From: Ilumatobacteraceae bacterium
GTDB taxonomy: Bacteria; Actinomycetota; Acidimicrobiia; Acidimicrobiales; Ilumatobacteraceae
Length of the DNA stretch: 6,395 nucleotides
NCBI GenBank assembly: GCA_016650435.1
Contig: JAENVT010000076.1
Coordinates: 1-6,395, forward strand
Reading direction: 5' to 3'
This document shows positions 1-5,882 of the stretch, piece after piece. The position numbers were made by a program, and so were the translations under genes. A model generated the notes under the pieces. That model had not been told where the DNA came from. It worked only from the letters and a program-made list of their open reading frames with translations, and did not search any database. Every line of letters begins with the position of its first letter. Within the stretch, counting starts at the first letter, position 1.

Positions 1-734
1 CGAGGGCCGCTTCCGGTCGCTCGGCCCGAGAAGATCCGGCACAGTTCGACAGCGTCGAGACTGAGGACTTCACCATCGGACCCTGCGGTGAACGTGCCTC
101 CAGCCGTGCCGGTGAGCTCGAGCGTGAAGGGTTGGCCGTGCCGGCGAGCCCATTCGGCCACGGCGTCGGCGACGATGAGCCCGTCGTGTTCGGCGGTCTG
201 CACGAACGCTCGCCCAGTGGCGCGGGCAATGTCGACCCGATGCATCCAGGTGTCGCGGGTGAGGATCGTGTCGAGCAGGTAGCCCATCTTCCAGCTCTCC
301 GTCGCTCCGCTGAGCAACTCTTGCTTCATCGGCATCGCTCGGAATGGCCTCGGTACTCGCGAGCGGAAGCGTGCTGACCGGGGTCCTGCATCCGCGAGCC
401 GACGCAGCAACTCGGCGTGGCTGAGATCGGCGCGCTCGCGGACCTGCACCGTTGTCATGCCGTCGACGAACGAGCCTCTGCCCGCCTCCTTCTTGGCAGC
501 GCGCATCAGGTGGGTCAGCCGACCGAAGGAGCAGAACCCTTCCATGCCGCCCAGAATGTGACCGGCCAGAGCTCGCACGTCCCACGCCGGGCAATCGGTC
601 GGCTTGGACCAGTCACCATCGGTCAGCGAGCGCAGGAGGTCGAGCACACGCTCGTTCTCTGTGGCAGCCAACGATCGGGCTTCGGATCGATTGATCGGTC
701 GGATGGTGTCCACCGCTGTGGCAGTCATGTTCAT
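1..734 (-). CDS. Mycothiol-dependent maleylpyruvate isomerase family protein (TIGR03083 / MDMPI-like), 3' end cut by window edge
   Basis: Read from the ATG at 734 to the left edge: 244 codons with no stop. The N-terminal half matches the MDMPI/DinB-like four-helix fold: DWSKPTDCPAWDVRALAGH (residues 41-59) is the family's usual W-x-x-PT-x-C-P-x-W-x-V-x-x-L-x-x-H segment, and RDTWMHRVDIARATGR (160-175) is the second conserved segment. The Corynebacterium enzyme uses a His, a Glu and a His as zinc ligands. Here His59 and His165 fit, with Asp161 in the Glu place, a change I recall as common in this family. The end reads ELCRIFSGRATGSGP, typical of the last residues of TIGR03083 proteins, so probably only about ten residues are missing. 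The start overlaps the TetR stop (ATGA) and has a good ribosome site. Such enzymes are cytoplasmic and use or modify mycothiol; the true substrate here is unknown, and maleylpyruvate is only the founding example. Confidence 0.9.
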   Translation of the reverse strand, partial: MNMTATAVDTIRPINRSEARSLAATENERVLDLLRSLTDGDWSKPTDCPAWDVRALAGHILGGMEGFCSFGRLTHLMRAAKKEAGRGSFVDGMTTVQVRERADLSHAELLRRLADAGPRSARFRSRVPRPFRAMPMKQELLSGATESWKMGYLLDTILTRDTWMHRVDIARATGRAFVQTAEHDGLIVADAVAEWARRHGQPFTLELTGTAGGTFTAGSDGEVLSLDAVELCRIFSGRATGSGP

Positions 735-1345
735 TTCCGTGTCCTTCTCGGGTGTGTGGTCTTAGTTGTTGCATGGTTGAAGTACATCTCGATTGCCTCG
801 TCGACAAGGCTGGTCCAGCGATCACCACCGGGGTCGTTGGAGATCTGCTGGTCCGTGATACCGGTACCGAGCGCGGTCAGTAGATCGAGGGATCGCTGGT
901 CGGTGATGCCCACGCCGGCAAGTCGCGCCTTCAGCCGCTCCAGGCCTTCGATCGAGAGTGCGAAGGTCGCCGATGAGGGCTCGAACCCGGGGATGGTGCG
1001 CTGGAACATCAACTGATACCGCACCGGATTCTCAGTGCAGAACACGACAAAGAAGCGGCAGCCTGCTTGCAGGTCGGCCAGCGGATCACCGGTCGACGCG
1101 ACGAGTGCCTCCTGCTCGAGATAGGCACGTGCTCCCTGAGCGAACATCGCGTCGTAGATGGCGTGCTTCGATTCGAAGTAGGAGTACAGCGACGGCGCCT
1201 GCATCCCCACACGCCCCGCGAGGTCGCGCATCGACAGCCCGGCGAGGCCCTCCTCGCGTACTAGTTCCCAAGCAGCATCGAGGATCTCCGCTATCGTAGC
1301 CTCACGGCGTTCGGCACGACGATCGCGCTTCGGTAAGTCTAACAC
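731..1345 (-). CDS. TetR/AcrR family transcriptional regulator, likely leaderless GTG start
   Basis: 204 residues from GTG at 1345. The DNA-binding domain is N-terminal: a basic stretch (KRDRRAERR, 6-14), helix 1 (TIAEILDAAWELVREEG, 17-33), then the helix-turn-helix from about 38 to 57 with recognition segment MQAPSLYSYF followed by ESKHAIYDAMF, all typical TetR. The rest is the ligand and dimer domain; NPVRYQLMF (106-114) resembles the WHG-type TetR C-terminal domain (TetR_C_33). The frame stays open upstream to an ATG at 1423, but that version would carry a strong promoter inside its coding sequence, while a GTG sits exactly where that promoter should begin its transcript, so I prefer the GTG. 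The stop overlaps the ATG of the mycothiol-dependent enzyme, making a two-gene operon whose second gene is the likely regulatory target along with the regulator itself. The ligand cannot be read from sequence. Confidence 0.9.
   Translation of the reverse strand: MLDLPKRDRRAERREATIAEILDAAWELVREEGLAGLSMRDLAGRVGMQAPSLYSYFESKHAIYDAMFAQGARAYLEQEALVASTGDPLADLQAGCRFFVVFCTENPVRYQLMFQRTIPGFEPSSATFALSIEGLERLKARLAGVGITDQRSLDLLTALGTGITDQQISNDPGGDRWTSLVDEAIEMYFNHATTKTTHPRRTRK
742..749 (-). promoter_or_regulatory. Ribosome binding site for the mycothiol-dependent enzyme
   Basis: On the minus strand GAGAAGGA lies inside the last codons of the upstream TetR gene, 7 bases before the ATG at 734. It contains the Shine-Dalgarno core AAGGA. 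This supports the ATG at 734 over the in-frame ATG two codons later, and suggests that ribosomes finishing the TetR gene can restart here as well as bind directly. Confidence 0.65.
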
Positions 1346-1349
1346 TGTT

Positions 1350-1367
1350 CGGACAATACGTCGTCCG
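1350..1367. promoter_or_regulatory. Candidate operator dyad over the -10 box
   Basis: An 18-base imperfect inverted repeat, CGGAC-N8-GTCCG read on the minus strand, overlaps the -10 box and the end of the spacer. Its length and position suit a TetR dimer that would block RNA polymerase at its own promoter. Only 5 bases per arm match without gaps, plus one inner pair, so this is a suggestion rather than an established site. Confidence 0.4.
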
Positions 1368-1381
1368 TGTCTACTTGTCAA
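1353..1381 (-). promoter_or_regulatory. Sigma-70-type promoter of the TetR / mycothiol-enzyme operon
   Basis: On the minus strand a perfect -35 box TTGACA (1381-1376) is followed by a 17-base spacer and TATTGT (1358-1353) as -10 box. Seven bases separate the -10 box from a GTG at 1345, so the predicted first transcribed base is at 1346 or 1345 and the mRNA would be leaderless. Leaderless transcripts starting with GTG or ATG are common and well translated in actinobacteria. The box sequences and spacing are direct observations; activity is inferred. Confidence 0.75.
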
Positions 1382-1400
1382 TACATGGAGGGCACCAATG

Positions 1401-1412
1401 CCGTGCGCACGG
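1401..1412. repeat. Perfect 12-base palindrome between DUF5996 gene and TetR promoter
   Basis: CCGTGCGCACGG is fully self-complementary. It lies about 58 bases past the stop of the DUF5996 gene and 20 bases upstream of the -35 box of the TetR promoter. It could be a binding site for a dimeric regulator or part of a stem that slows transcription arriving from DUF5996. There is no run of T after it on the minus strand, so it is not a standard intrinsic terminator. Confidence 0.3.
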
Positions 1413-1470
1413 ACTGCTCCCAAGCCGCGACGATGGACGAGGCGTCCGCCGCAGAGCCCGCTGCAGATCG

Positions 1471-2391
1471 TTAGATCTCGAGAGAGTCGCGGTCCCAGGC
1501 GGCGAGGTCGGCGGCGGCTTCGTAGGTGCTCTGGAAGAACGACATCAGCGCCGCGTCGGGGTCTGACGCGGCGCGCACGGCGGCGTACGGCAGCAGGAAC
1601 TCCCCCAGACTGTCGTCGTAGTAGGCAGCGCTCGGTTCGACCTTCCAGTCCGCAAACCCCTCGGGCTGCGGGTAGGCGTACGCGTAGAACGAGCCCTCCT
1701 CGCTGCCGCCCGGCCAGTATCCGCAGCTCGAGACTTCGTGGCTGTAGGCCAGTTCCTGGACCCAGTCCGGGCAGTTCGGCACACCACCTCGATGCTTTGG
1801 CGCTGGACGGCCGGAGAAGCGGGTGGTCGCGAGGTCGGCTCCGCCCCAGAAGAAGTGGACAGGGCTGACCTTGCCGATGAAGCCTGCCCGGAACCGAGCC
1901 ATCACCCTGTGCGACTGGACGAGCGCCAGCCAGAAGCGGTGCGCCGCGTCGGAATCGTAGGAGCGGTGGATCTCGTCCTCGTCGAACGGGATGGCTTCGA
2001 CCACCTCGGATGGACGACGAAACAGGTCAACCCGTACCCCGAGCTCGTCGAGCGCTGTCGTGGTAGCTGCGTAGAAGTTGGCGACCGACCGTGGCTCGAG
2101 TTTGATGCGTCGATGCTCGCCATGGGTCGTTCGAAGGTCGAGTACGTGGTCGACGAAGTCGAACTCAACTTCCAACCCGAAGTCGCCGGCGGGCATCAGT
2201 GACGTGGTGAGCCCCCGCGCCGAAACGTAGAGCGTGACCTGCCACCAGTGGTTGATCATCGGCATCAGGGCGAGGCGGATCTTCCCGACGATCTGAGTCC
2301 ACATGTGCAATGTGTCGCGAGTGGGCTCCCATCGCGACAACGTCAGCTCCGGCCAGGCAGACTCGCTGCCCGGTTCAGCGGTCGCGCTCAT
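1471..2391 (-). CDS. DUF5996 family protein of unknown function
   Basis: 306 residues, ATG at 2391, TAA stop. I recognise the DUF5996 signature: WPEL near residue 13, then TLHMWTQIVGKIRLAL (27-42), NHWWQVTLYVSARGLTTS (47-64), and in the C-terminal half VHFFWGGADLATTRFSG (178-194), PNCPDW (205-210) and AYSHEVSSCGYWPGG (215-229), followed by FYAYAYPQP. The many conserved Trp, His, Cys and acidic residues suggest an enzyme or ligand-binding fold, but no catalytic role is known to me. No signal peptide or membrane segment is visible, so it is probably cytoplasmic. There is no clear Shine-Dalgarno sequence before the ATG. It lies upstream of, and in the same direction as, the TetR/mycothiol-enzyme pair, but the TetR has its own promoter in the 125-base gap, so shared transcription would come only from read-through. 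Confidence 0.88.
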   Translation of the reverse strand: MSATAEPGSESAWPELTLSRWEPTRDTLHMWTQIVGKIRLALMPMINHWWQVTLYVSARGLTTSLMPAGDFGLEVEFDFVDHVLDLRTTHGEHRRIKLEPRSVANFYAATTTALDELGVRVDLFRRPSEVVEAIPFDEDEIHRSYDSDAAHRFWLALVQSHRVMARFRAGFIGKVSPVHFFWGGADLATTRFSGRPAPKHRGGVPNCPDWVQELAYSHEVSSCGYWPGGSEEGSFYAYAYPQPEGFADWKVEPSAAYYDDSLGEFLLPYAAVRAASDPDAALMSFFQSTYEAAADLAAWDRDSLEI

Positions 2392-2800
2392 CGCCGGCTC
2401 GTGACGAGTGGGCGTGCCGAAGTTCGCTGGTGAGGGCCATCACGACGGCCAGTATCGCGGCGATCGTCCCCCACCGGCGACTTGTGAGACAGCACGGCCG
2501 GCCGGCCAATGTCGACCGGCGCAAAGCCGCGTGCGGGGGGAACCGGATCCAACGCCAATCGGACGACGGGCACTCCTGGAATCGAAGAAGGCACTCAAGG
2601 AACTCGCCGACGAACTCCTGTGACGGGAACGTCGAGGTCACGACCCTCAAGGTTGGTTCGCAATCTGCCGATGGCCTATTAGGACGGATTGCGGGAGGTC
2701 AAGGCGTACGCGGTCGTGAATTGACCAGATAGCTGTCTCGTGCTCGAACGGCAACTGGCCACAGAAACGCAACGCATTCTTGACTCGAGGAGTCGTCACG
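2392..2800. other. About 400-base stretch without a convincing gene
   Basis: This stretch lies between the divergent DUF5996 and GGDEF-EAL genes and must hold both their control regions. I see no tRNA or known riboswitch. Short open frames occur on both strands but have no family resemblance. The plus-strand frame ending at 2623 closes with a helix-like tail (ALLESKKALKELADELL) after unconvincing residues and might be a gene remnant. A self-complementary GGCCGGCCGGCC lies at 2496-2507, and GCCGG/CCGGC arms with a 10-base loop at 2501-2520 could form a hairpin. A weak promoter-like pair reading plus, TTGGTT (2653) and TATTAG (2677) with an 18-base spacer, precedes the GGDEF-EAL gene. None of these is strong. 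Confidence 0.5.
2787..2792 (+). promoter_or_regulatory. Ribosome binding site deciding the GGDEF-EAL start
   Basis: GAGGAG lies 8 bases before the ATG at 2801, an ideal Shine-Dalgarno distance. An in-frame TTG at 2780 would add seven residues, but the ribosome site would then be inside its coding sequence, and nothing comparable precedes the TTG. ATG 2801 is therefore the chosen start. Confidence 0.8.
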
Positions 2801-5137
2801 ATGACCAACAGGTTCCAGAGAAAGAGACCCCAGTTCGACCAGGCGACGAACCCCACGGTCGCACGGGATACATCGACGAACAGGACCTCGACGTTGCGAT
2901 TCACGCCCTTCGTGGCTCTCGTTCTGGGTGTCACCCTGCTCGCTGCGGGATTGCTGCTCACCACTGGTGCGATCGCGCAAGGTCATCAGCAAGAGCACAC
3001 ATTGCAACGTGACGCCGCTCAAGTGTCAGATTCGTTCAGCTCCTACTTCGAACGCGCTCGCAGCCTCAACTTGCTTCTGGCCCATGATCAAACCTTCACA
3101 CCCGCTGCAGGCGTCGTCGTCGACCGCGGCGCGGCGAGCCGAGCACTTGCCGATCTGGAGCAGCTCTACCCGAATGCGATCGGCGAAGCCTGTGTAATCA
3201 ACCAGAAGGGTAGCGAGGTCGCCCGAGTGACCTTGGGAGTTCCCGCGTCTGCGAGCGACCTGGATGCCGCCGAGGCGAAGAATCCCTTCTTCGCTCCTAC
3301 TCTCGCGCTCGGCTTTGGTCAGGTCTACCAAGCGCCTCCGTACAAATCGCCCGACACTGACAACTGGGTCATATCGAACTCCACGTGGATCACCGTTGCC
3401 GATGGCAGCCGCCTCATCGTCCACTTCGAGATTTCGCTCGACAGCTTCGCTCGATACGTGAACACCGGTGTGACGAACACCCACGTCGCCATCGTCGATC
3501 GCGGCGACGGCCGCATCCTGCTCCAGGACCACACGGCGCTCCCGAGGACGAGTGTGGCGACTGACTTTCCCACTACTGAATGGTCGCGCGAGTTGACAAC
3601 TCTGACGTCGTCTTCCGGTGCAAGCACCGTCGGCGGGCATCCGGCGGCGTTCGCGATCATCGATCGGGCGATGGGCAACGCCAACGACTGGTACGTCGTG
3701 GAATGGACGACGGCAAGCGCGAGCCTCGTTCCTGCGTGGGCGGGGGTGGCCTTGACCGCTCTCGGCATACTTCTGCTGGCAGTGGCCCTCCTCGTGCTGC
3801 GGCGGCAGCAGAGCACCCTGCGTCGGGCGGCGCGCCTCGACCATCTCACCGGCCTCGCCAACCGCAAGGCCCTTGAAGAAGCGCTGAACCTCGCCCTAGC
3901 TGCAGCGCAATCAGGTGACGACCCTGTCGCCGTTCTCATGCTCGACCTGGACGGGTTCAAACAGGTGAACGACACTCTGGGCCACGACAAGGGCGATCTT
4001 GTCTTGCGCGAGATCGCACGGCGCCTTCACGCCAATGTCTTCGAATATGACACCGCGGCGCGTATGGGCGGCGATGAGTTCGCGGTGGTCCTTCGCAACA
4101 TGCGAGACGTCGACGACGTGGCCGCTATCGCTCACCGATTGCGAGAGGCGCTCACCCGTCCGATCGAGATCGATGGAGTACCACGCTTCATCGGTGCAAG
4201 CGTCGGGGCCGCGTGCTATCCCGCTCACGGCCAATCAGGTGCAGAGCTGCTCCGCGGTGCCGACGCCGCCATGTATCGCGCAAAGCGCGATCGTGAGGGC
4301 GTTCGGGTATACGACGTCGGCACCGTCGCCGGTGCTTCTGCCTTGGGACTCGCCGCGGAACTGCTCGCAGCGATCGATGGCAACCTGCTCGAGATGGCGT
4401 TCCAACCAGAGGTGTCCCTGAGCACCGGTGAGATCGTTGGCGTCGAAGCGCTCGCCCGATGGGAACGACCCGGACAGGGACCGGTCTCGCCGCTCGAGTT
4501 CATCGCCGTGGCCGAAGAGACGGGACTGATCCGTTCCCTGACCTCGCTCACCCTGCGCCTCGCGCTCGATGAAGCCCAGGCTTGGCACGCACAGGGAGTG
4601 CACATCCCTGTCAGCGTGAACTTGTCGGGGCGAGTCGTCGGGGACCGCACGCTGCCCGCCGAAGTCACAACCTTGCTCGCGCAACGCGGGCTGAACGCAG
4701 ACGCGTTGGTGCTCGAGATCACCGAAACGGCGCTGATCATCGACCGCGAGCGGGCCGTCGAGGTTCTGCAAAATCTTCGCGCATCTGGCGTGCGGGTCGA
4801 ACTCGACGACTTCGGCACCGGGTACGCCTCGTTCGGCCTGCTCCAGGATCTCCCGCTCGACGGCCTCAAGATCGACCGCACGCTTGTAGTCGACATGACC
4901 GCCGGCGGACCTCGCCTCCTCGCTGCGACAATCGAAAACGCTCAACATCGCGGGCTCAGGGTTATTGCCGAAGGCATCGAGGACGCAGCGACGCTCGAAC
5001 GCGTCCGCGACCTTGGCTGCGATACCGCGCAGGGCTACCACATTGGCAGACCGATGTCGTCGGAAGCTGTTCGGTCGGTACTCGGTTGCGGGCCGTCAGG
5101 CCCACTGCTGGCAGGTGCAAGCCCGTCGACGTTGTAG
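2801..5137 (+). CDS. Membrane-anchored sensor GGDEF-EAL protein (diguanylate cyclase / cyclic-di-GMP phosphodiesterase)
   Basis: 778 residues, TAG stop. Order: basic cytoplasmic tail, membrane helix about 35-58, extracytoplasmic sensor about 60-306, membrane helix about 308-333, GGDEF about 345-505, EAL about 515-760. The sensor looks Cache-like (YPNAIGEACVINQKG at 123-137, then NPFFAPT and VYQAPPYKSPDT), but that assignment is inference. GGDEF: DHLTGLANR (347-355), metal and substrate residues Asp382, Asn390 and Asp399, and an intact GGDEF at 423-427. The inhibitory I-site RxxD is changed: Asp417 is present but the Arg place (414) is Phe. EAL: EAL at 549-551, Asn607, Glu639, Asp669-Asp670 in DDFGTGY, Lys690, Glu724, Gln744 and QGYHIGRP are all present, so hydrolysis should work; the stretch from Lys690 to Glu724 is two residues shorter than usual. 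It should make and break cyclic di-GMP according to an external signal. It has its own ribosome site and no operon partner. Confidence 0.95.
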   Translation: MTNRFQRKRPQFDQATNPTVARDTSTNRTSTLRFTPFVALVLGVTLLAAGLLLTTGAIAQGHQQEHTLQRDAAQVSDSFSSYFERARSLNLLLAHDQTFTPAAGVVVDRGAASRALADLEQLYPNAIGEACVINQKGSEVARVTLGVPASASDLDAAEAKNPFFAPTLALGFGQVYQAPPYKSPDTDNWVISNSTWITVADGSRLIVHFEISLDSFARYVNTGVTNTHVAIVDRGDGRILLQDHTALPRTSVATDFPTTEWSRELTTLTSSSGASTVGGHPAAFAIIDRAMGNANDWYVVEWTTASASLVPAWAGVALTALGILLLAVALLVLRRQQSTLRRAARLDHLTGLANRKALEEALNLALAAAQSGDDPVAVLMLDLDGFKQVNDTLGHDKGDLVLREIARRLHANVFEYDTAARMGGDEFAVVLRNMRDVDDVAAIAHRLREALTRPIEIDGVPRFIGASVGAACYPAHGQSGAELLRGADAAMYRAKRDREGVRVYDVGTVAGASALGLAAELLAAIDGNLLEMAFQPEVSLSTGEIVGVEALARWERPGQGPVSPLEFIAVAEETGLIRSLTSLTLRLALDEAQAWHAQGVHIPVSVNLSGRVVGDRTLPAEVTTLLAQRGLNADALVLEITETALIIDRERAVEVLQNLRASGVRVELDDFGTGYASFGLLQDLPLDGLKIDRTLVVDMTAGGPRLLAATIENAQHRGLRVIAEGIEDAATLERVRDLGCDTAQGYHIGRPMSSEAVRSVLGCGPSGPLLAGASPSTL
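5090..5103. repeat. Short hairpin near the convergent gene ends
   Basis: GGGCC-GTCA-GGCCC forms a 5-base-pair stem with a 4-base loop in the last codons of the GGDEF-EAL gene, 32 bases before its stop and about 57 bases past the stop of the convergent TetR gene. It may help end the minus-strand transcript. There is no T tract on either side, so a standard terminator is not supported. Confidence 0.25.
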
Positions 5138-5159
5138 TCCTCGATCGCCGTCGAACCGC

Positions 5160-5831
5160 TCAATCAAGGACGAGCCGACGCATGCTTGTTGCAAGCCACC
5201 GTTCGTAGCGCTGGGGCGTCCACCCTCGCGCCACCGTCAGCATCACGTACAGCTCAGGGCTGTTCAAGGCCCACACGGTGTCGGCCGCCTCGGCTGTCGA
5301 GGTCGAATATCGGGCCGTCGTCGCTGCGCGCACGTTGCGCACCAGCTTCCGCATGTTGGCAGCGCGCCGTTCGCCGATCTCTTTCCAGACCTGCTCTGCC
5401 TCGGGCTCCGTCGACGACGCATCGCGGAGCGCCAGAAACAGCGGCGCCATTCTGCCATGGGTCTCGCGCACCGCCGCGGCGTAGATGTCCAACTTCACGA
5501 CCGGGTCTGGCTCGATCATCATCGCTTGCACGTGGATGCGATCTTCTCCCGCGACCGCGTGGTCGGTGCCCGACAGCGCCTGCTCGATCAACTCACGCAA
5601 GACCATTGGCTTGCGGCCGACAAGACGGTAGACCGTGTCGGGGTTAACTCCGGCTGCGCCGGCGATCTCGGCGATTGTGGTCGTCCGATATCCCTGCGCC
5701 AGGAACAGCCTTCGGGCTTCGTCGACGATGCGCTGCCGCGACGCGGCCGACTGCAGCCGACGCTGTGCAGTGTCATATGAACGCCGATTGCTGGAGGTTT
5801 CGATGTGCTCCATCATTCCATCCGAAGCCAT
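5160..5831 (-). CDS. TetR/AcrR family transcriptional regulator, divergent from zwf
   Basis: 223 residues from ATG at 5831, TGA stop. Helix 1 is SRQRIVDEARRLFLAQG (31-47); the helix-turn-helix runs from about 50 to 70 (TTTIAEIAGAAGVNPDTVYRL), followed by VGRKPMVLRELIEQAL, which is standard TetR architecture. The C-terminal half is an all-helical ligand domain ending in DTVWALNSPELYVMLTVARGW, then PQRYERWLATSMRRLVL, a tail I recognise from many actinobacterial TetR proteins. About 28 residues precede the DNA-binding domain, so later ATGs at 5816 or 5813 are possible starts; ribosome sites do not decide between them. It converges with the GGDEF-EAL gene (22 bases between ends) and diverges from zwf. 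Divergent TetR genes often repress themselves and the neighbour, making zwf the natural candidate target; this is inference. The ligand is unknown. Confidence 0.9.
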   Translation of the reverse strand: MASDGMMEHIETSSNRRSYDTAQRRLQSAASRQRIVDEARRLFLAQGYRTTTIAEIAGAAGVNPDTVYRLVGRKPMVLRELIEQALSGTDHAVAGEDRIHVQAMMIEPDPVVKLDIYAAAVRETHGRMAPLFLALRDASSTEPEAEQVWKEIGERRAANMRKLVRNVRAATTARYSTSTAEAADTVWALNSPELYVMLTVARGWTPQRYERWLATSMRRLVLD

Positions 5832-5838
5832 ATCGGAT
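5820..5838. promoter_or_regulatory. Candidate TetR operator across the TetR start codon
   Basis: ATCCGA-N7-TCGGAT is a 19-base dyad with perfect 6-base arms, and it spans the ATG of the divergent TetR gene (5829-5831). A second, overlapping dyad GGAT-CA-ATCC lies at 5835-5844. Size and symmetry suit a TetR dimer acting on its own gene. No promoter for the TetR gene could be fixed, so the geometry relative to polymerase is unknown. Confidence 0.35.
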
Positions 5839-5850
5839 CAATCCTCTTCC

Positions 5851-5866
5851 GCGTTCCGGCGTTCCG
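5851..5866. repeat. Tandem 8-base direct repeat upstream of the zwf -10 box
   Basis: GCGTTCCG occurs twice back to back, and a third TTCCG at 5847-5851 continues the series with near-helical-turn spacing (7 and 8 bases). It occupies the -35 to -10 interval of the proposed zwf promoter, whose own -35 box is poor, so it could be a regulator site. It might also be a chance repeat. Confidence 0.35.
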
Positions 5867-5879
5867 CAATATTGTGCGG
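5864..5879. promoter_or_regulatory. Candidate zwf -10 region inside an inverted repeat
   Basis: TATTGT at 5870-5875 lies 7 bases before a GTG at 5883, the same -10 box and spacing as in the TetR promoter near 1353. It is embedded in CCGCA-N6-TGCGG, a 16-base dyad suitable for a dimeric repressor. The -35 position (about 5847-5852) matches the consensus poorly. A leaderless zwf transcript is suggested but less firm than for the TetR gene. Confidence 0.4.
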
Positions 5880-5882
5880 TCA

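Noticed and set aside
70..594. Minus-strand 174-residue open frame inside the left gene
   Set aside because: It is Arg/Ser/His-rich with no family likeness and lies in a different frame of the mycothiol-dependent enzyme, whose own frame carries clear family motifs.
1346..1423. Upstream ATG at 1423 as the TetR start
   Set aside because: The added 26 residues cover the promoter and candidate operator, and resemble no TetR N-terminus; GTG 1345 fits the predicted transcript start.
1398..1868. Plus-strand open frame with an SD-like GGAGGG before its ATG
   Set aside because: The translation is a low-complexity Arg-rich string opposite the DUF5996 gene; the apparent ribosome site is a coincidence in the TetR promoter region.
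2375..2650. Minus-strand 91-residue open frame with a hydrophobic stretch upstream of DUF5996
   Set aside because: It overlaps the DUF5996 start in another frame, has no ribosome site that I can see and no recognisable family; probably chance.
2392..2800. Cyclic-di-GMP riboswitch before the GGDEF-EAL gene
   Set aside because: I looked for a GEMM-like paired layout upstream of the ribosome site and found none; a covariance-model search would be decisive.
3026..3844. Long minus-strand open frames opposite the GGDEF-EAL gene
   Set aside because: They are antisense shadows of a strongly supported plus-strand gene, common in GC-rich DNA, and show no family motifs.
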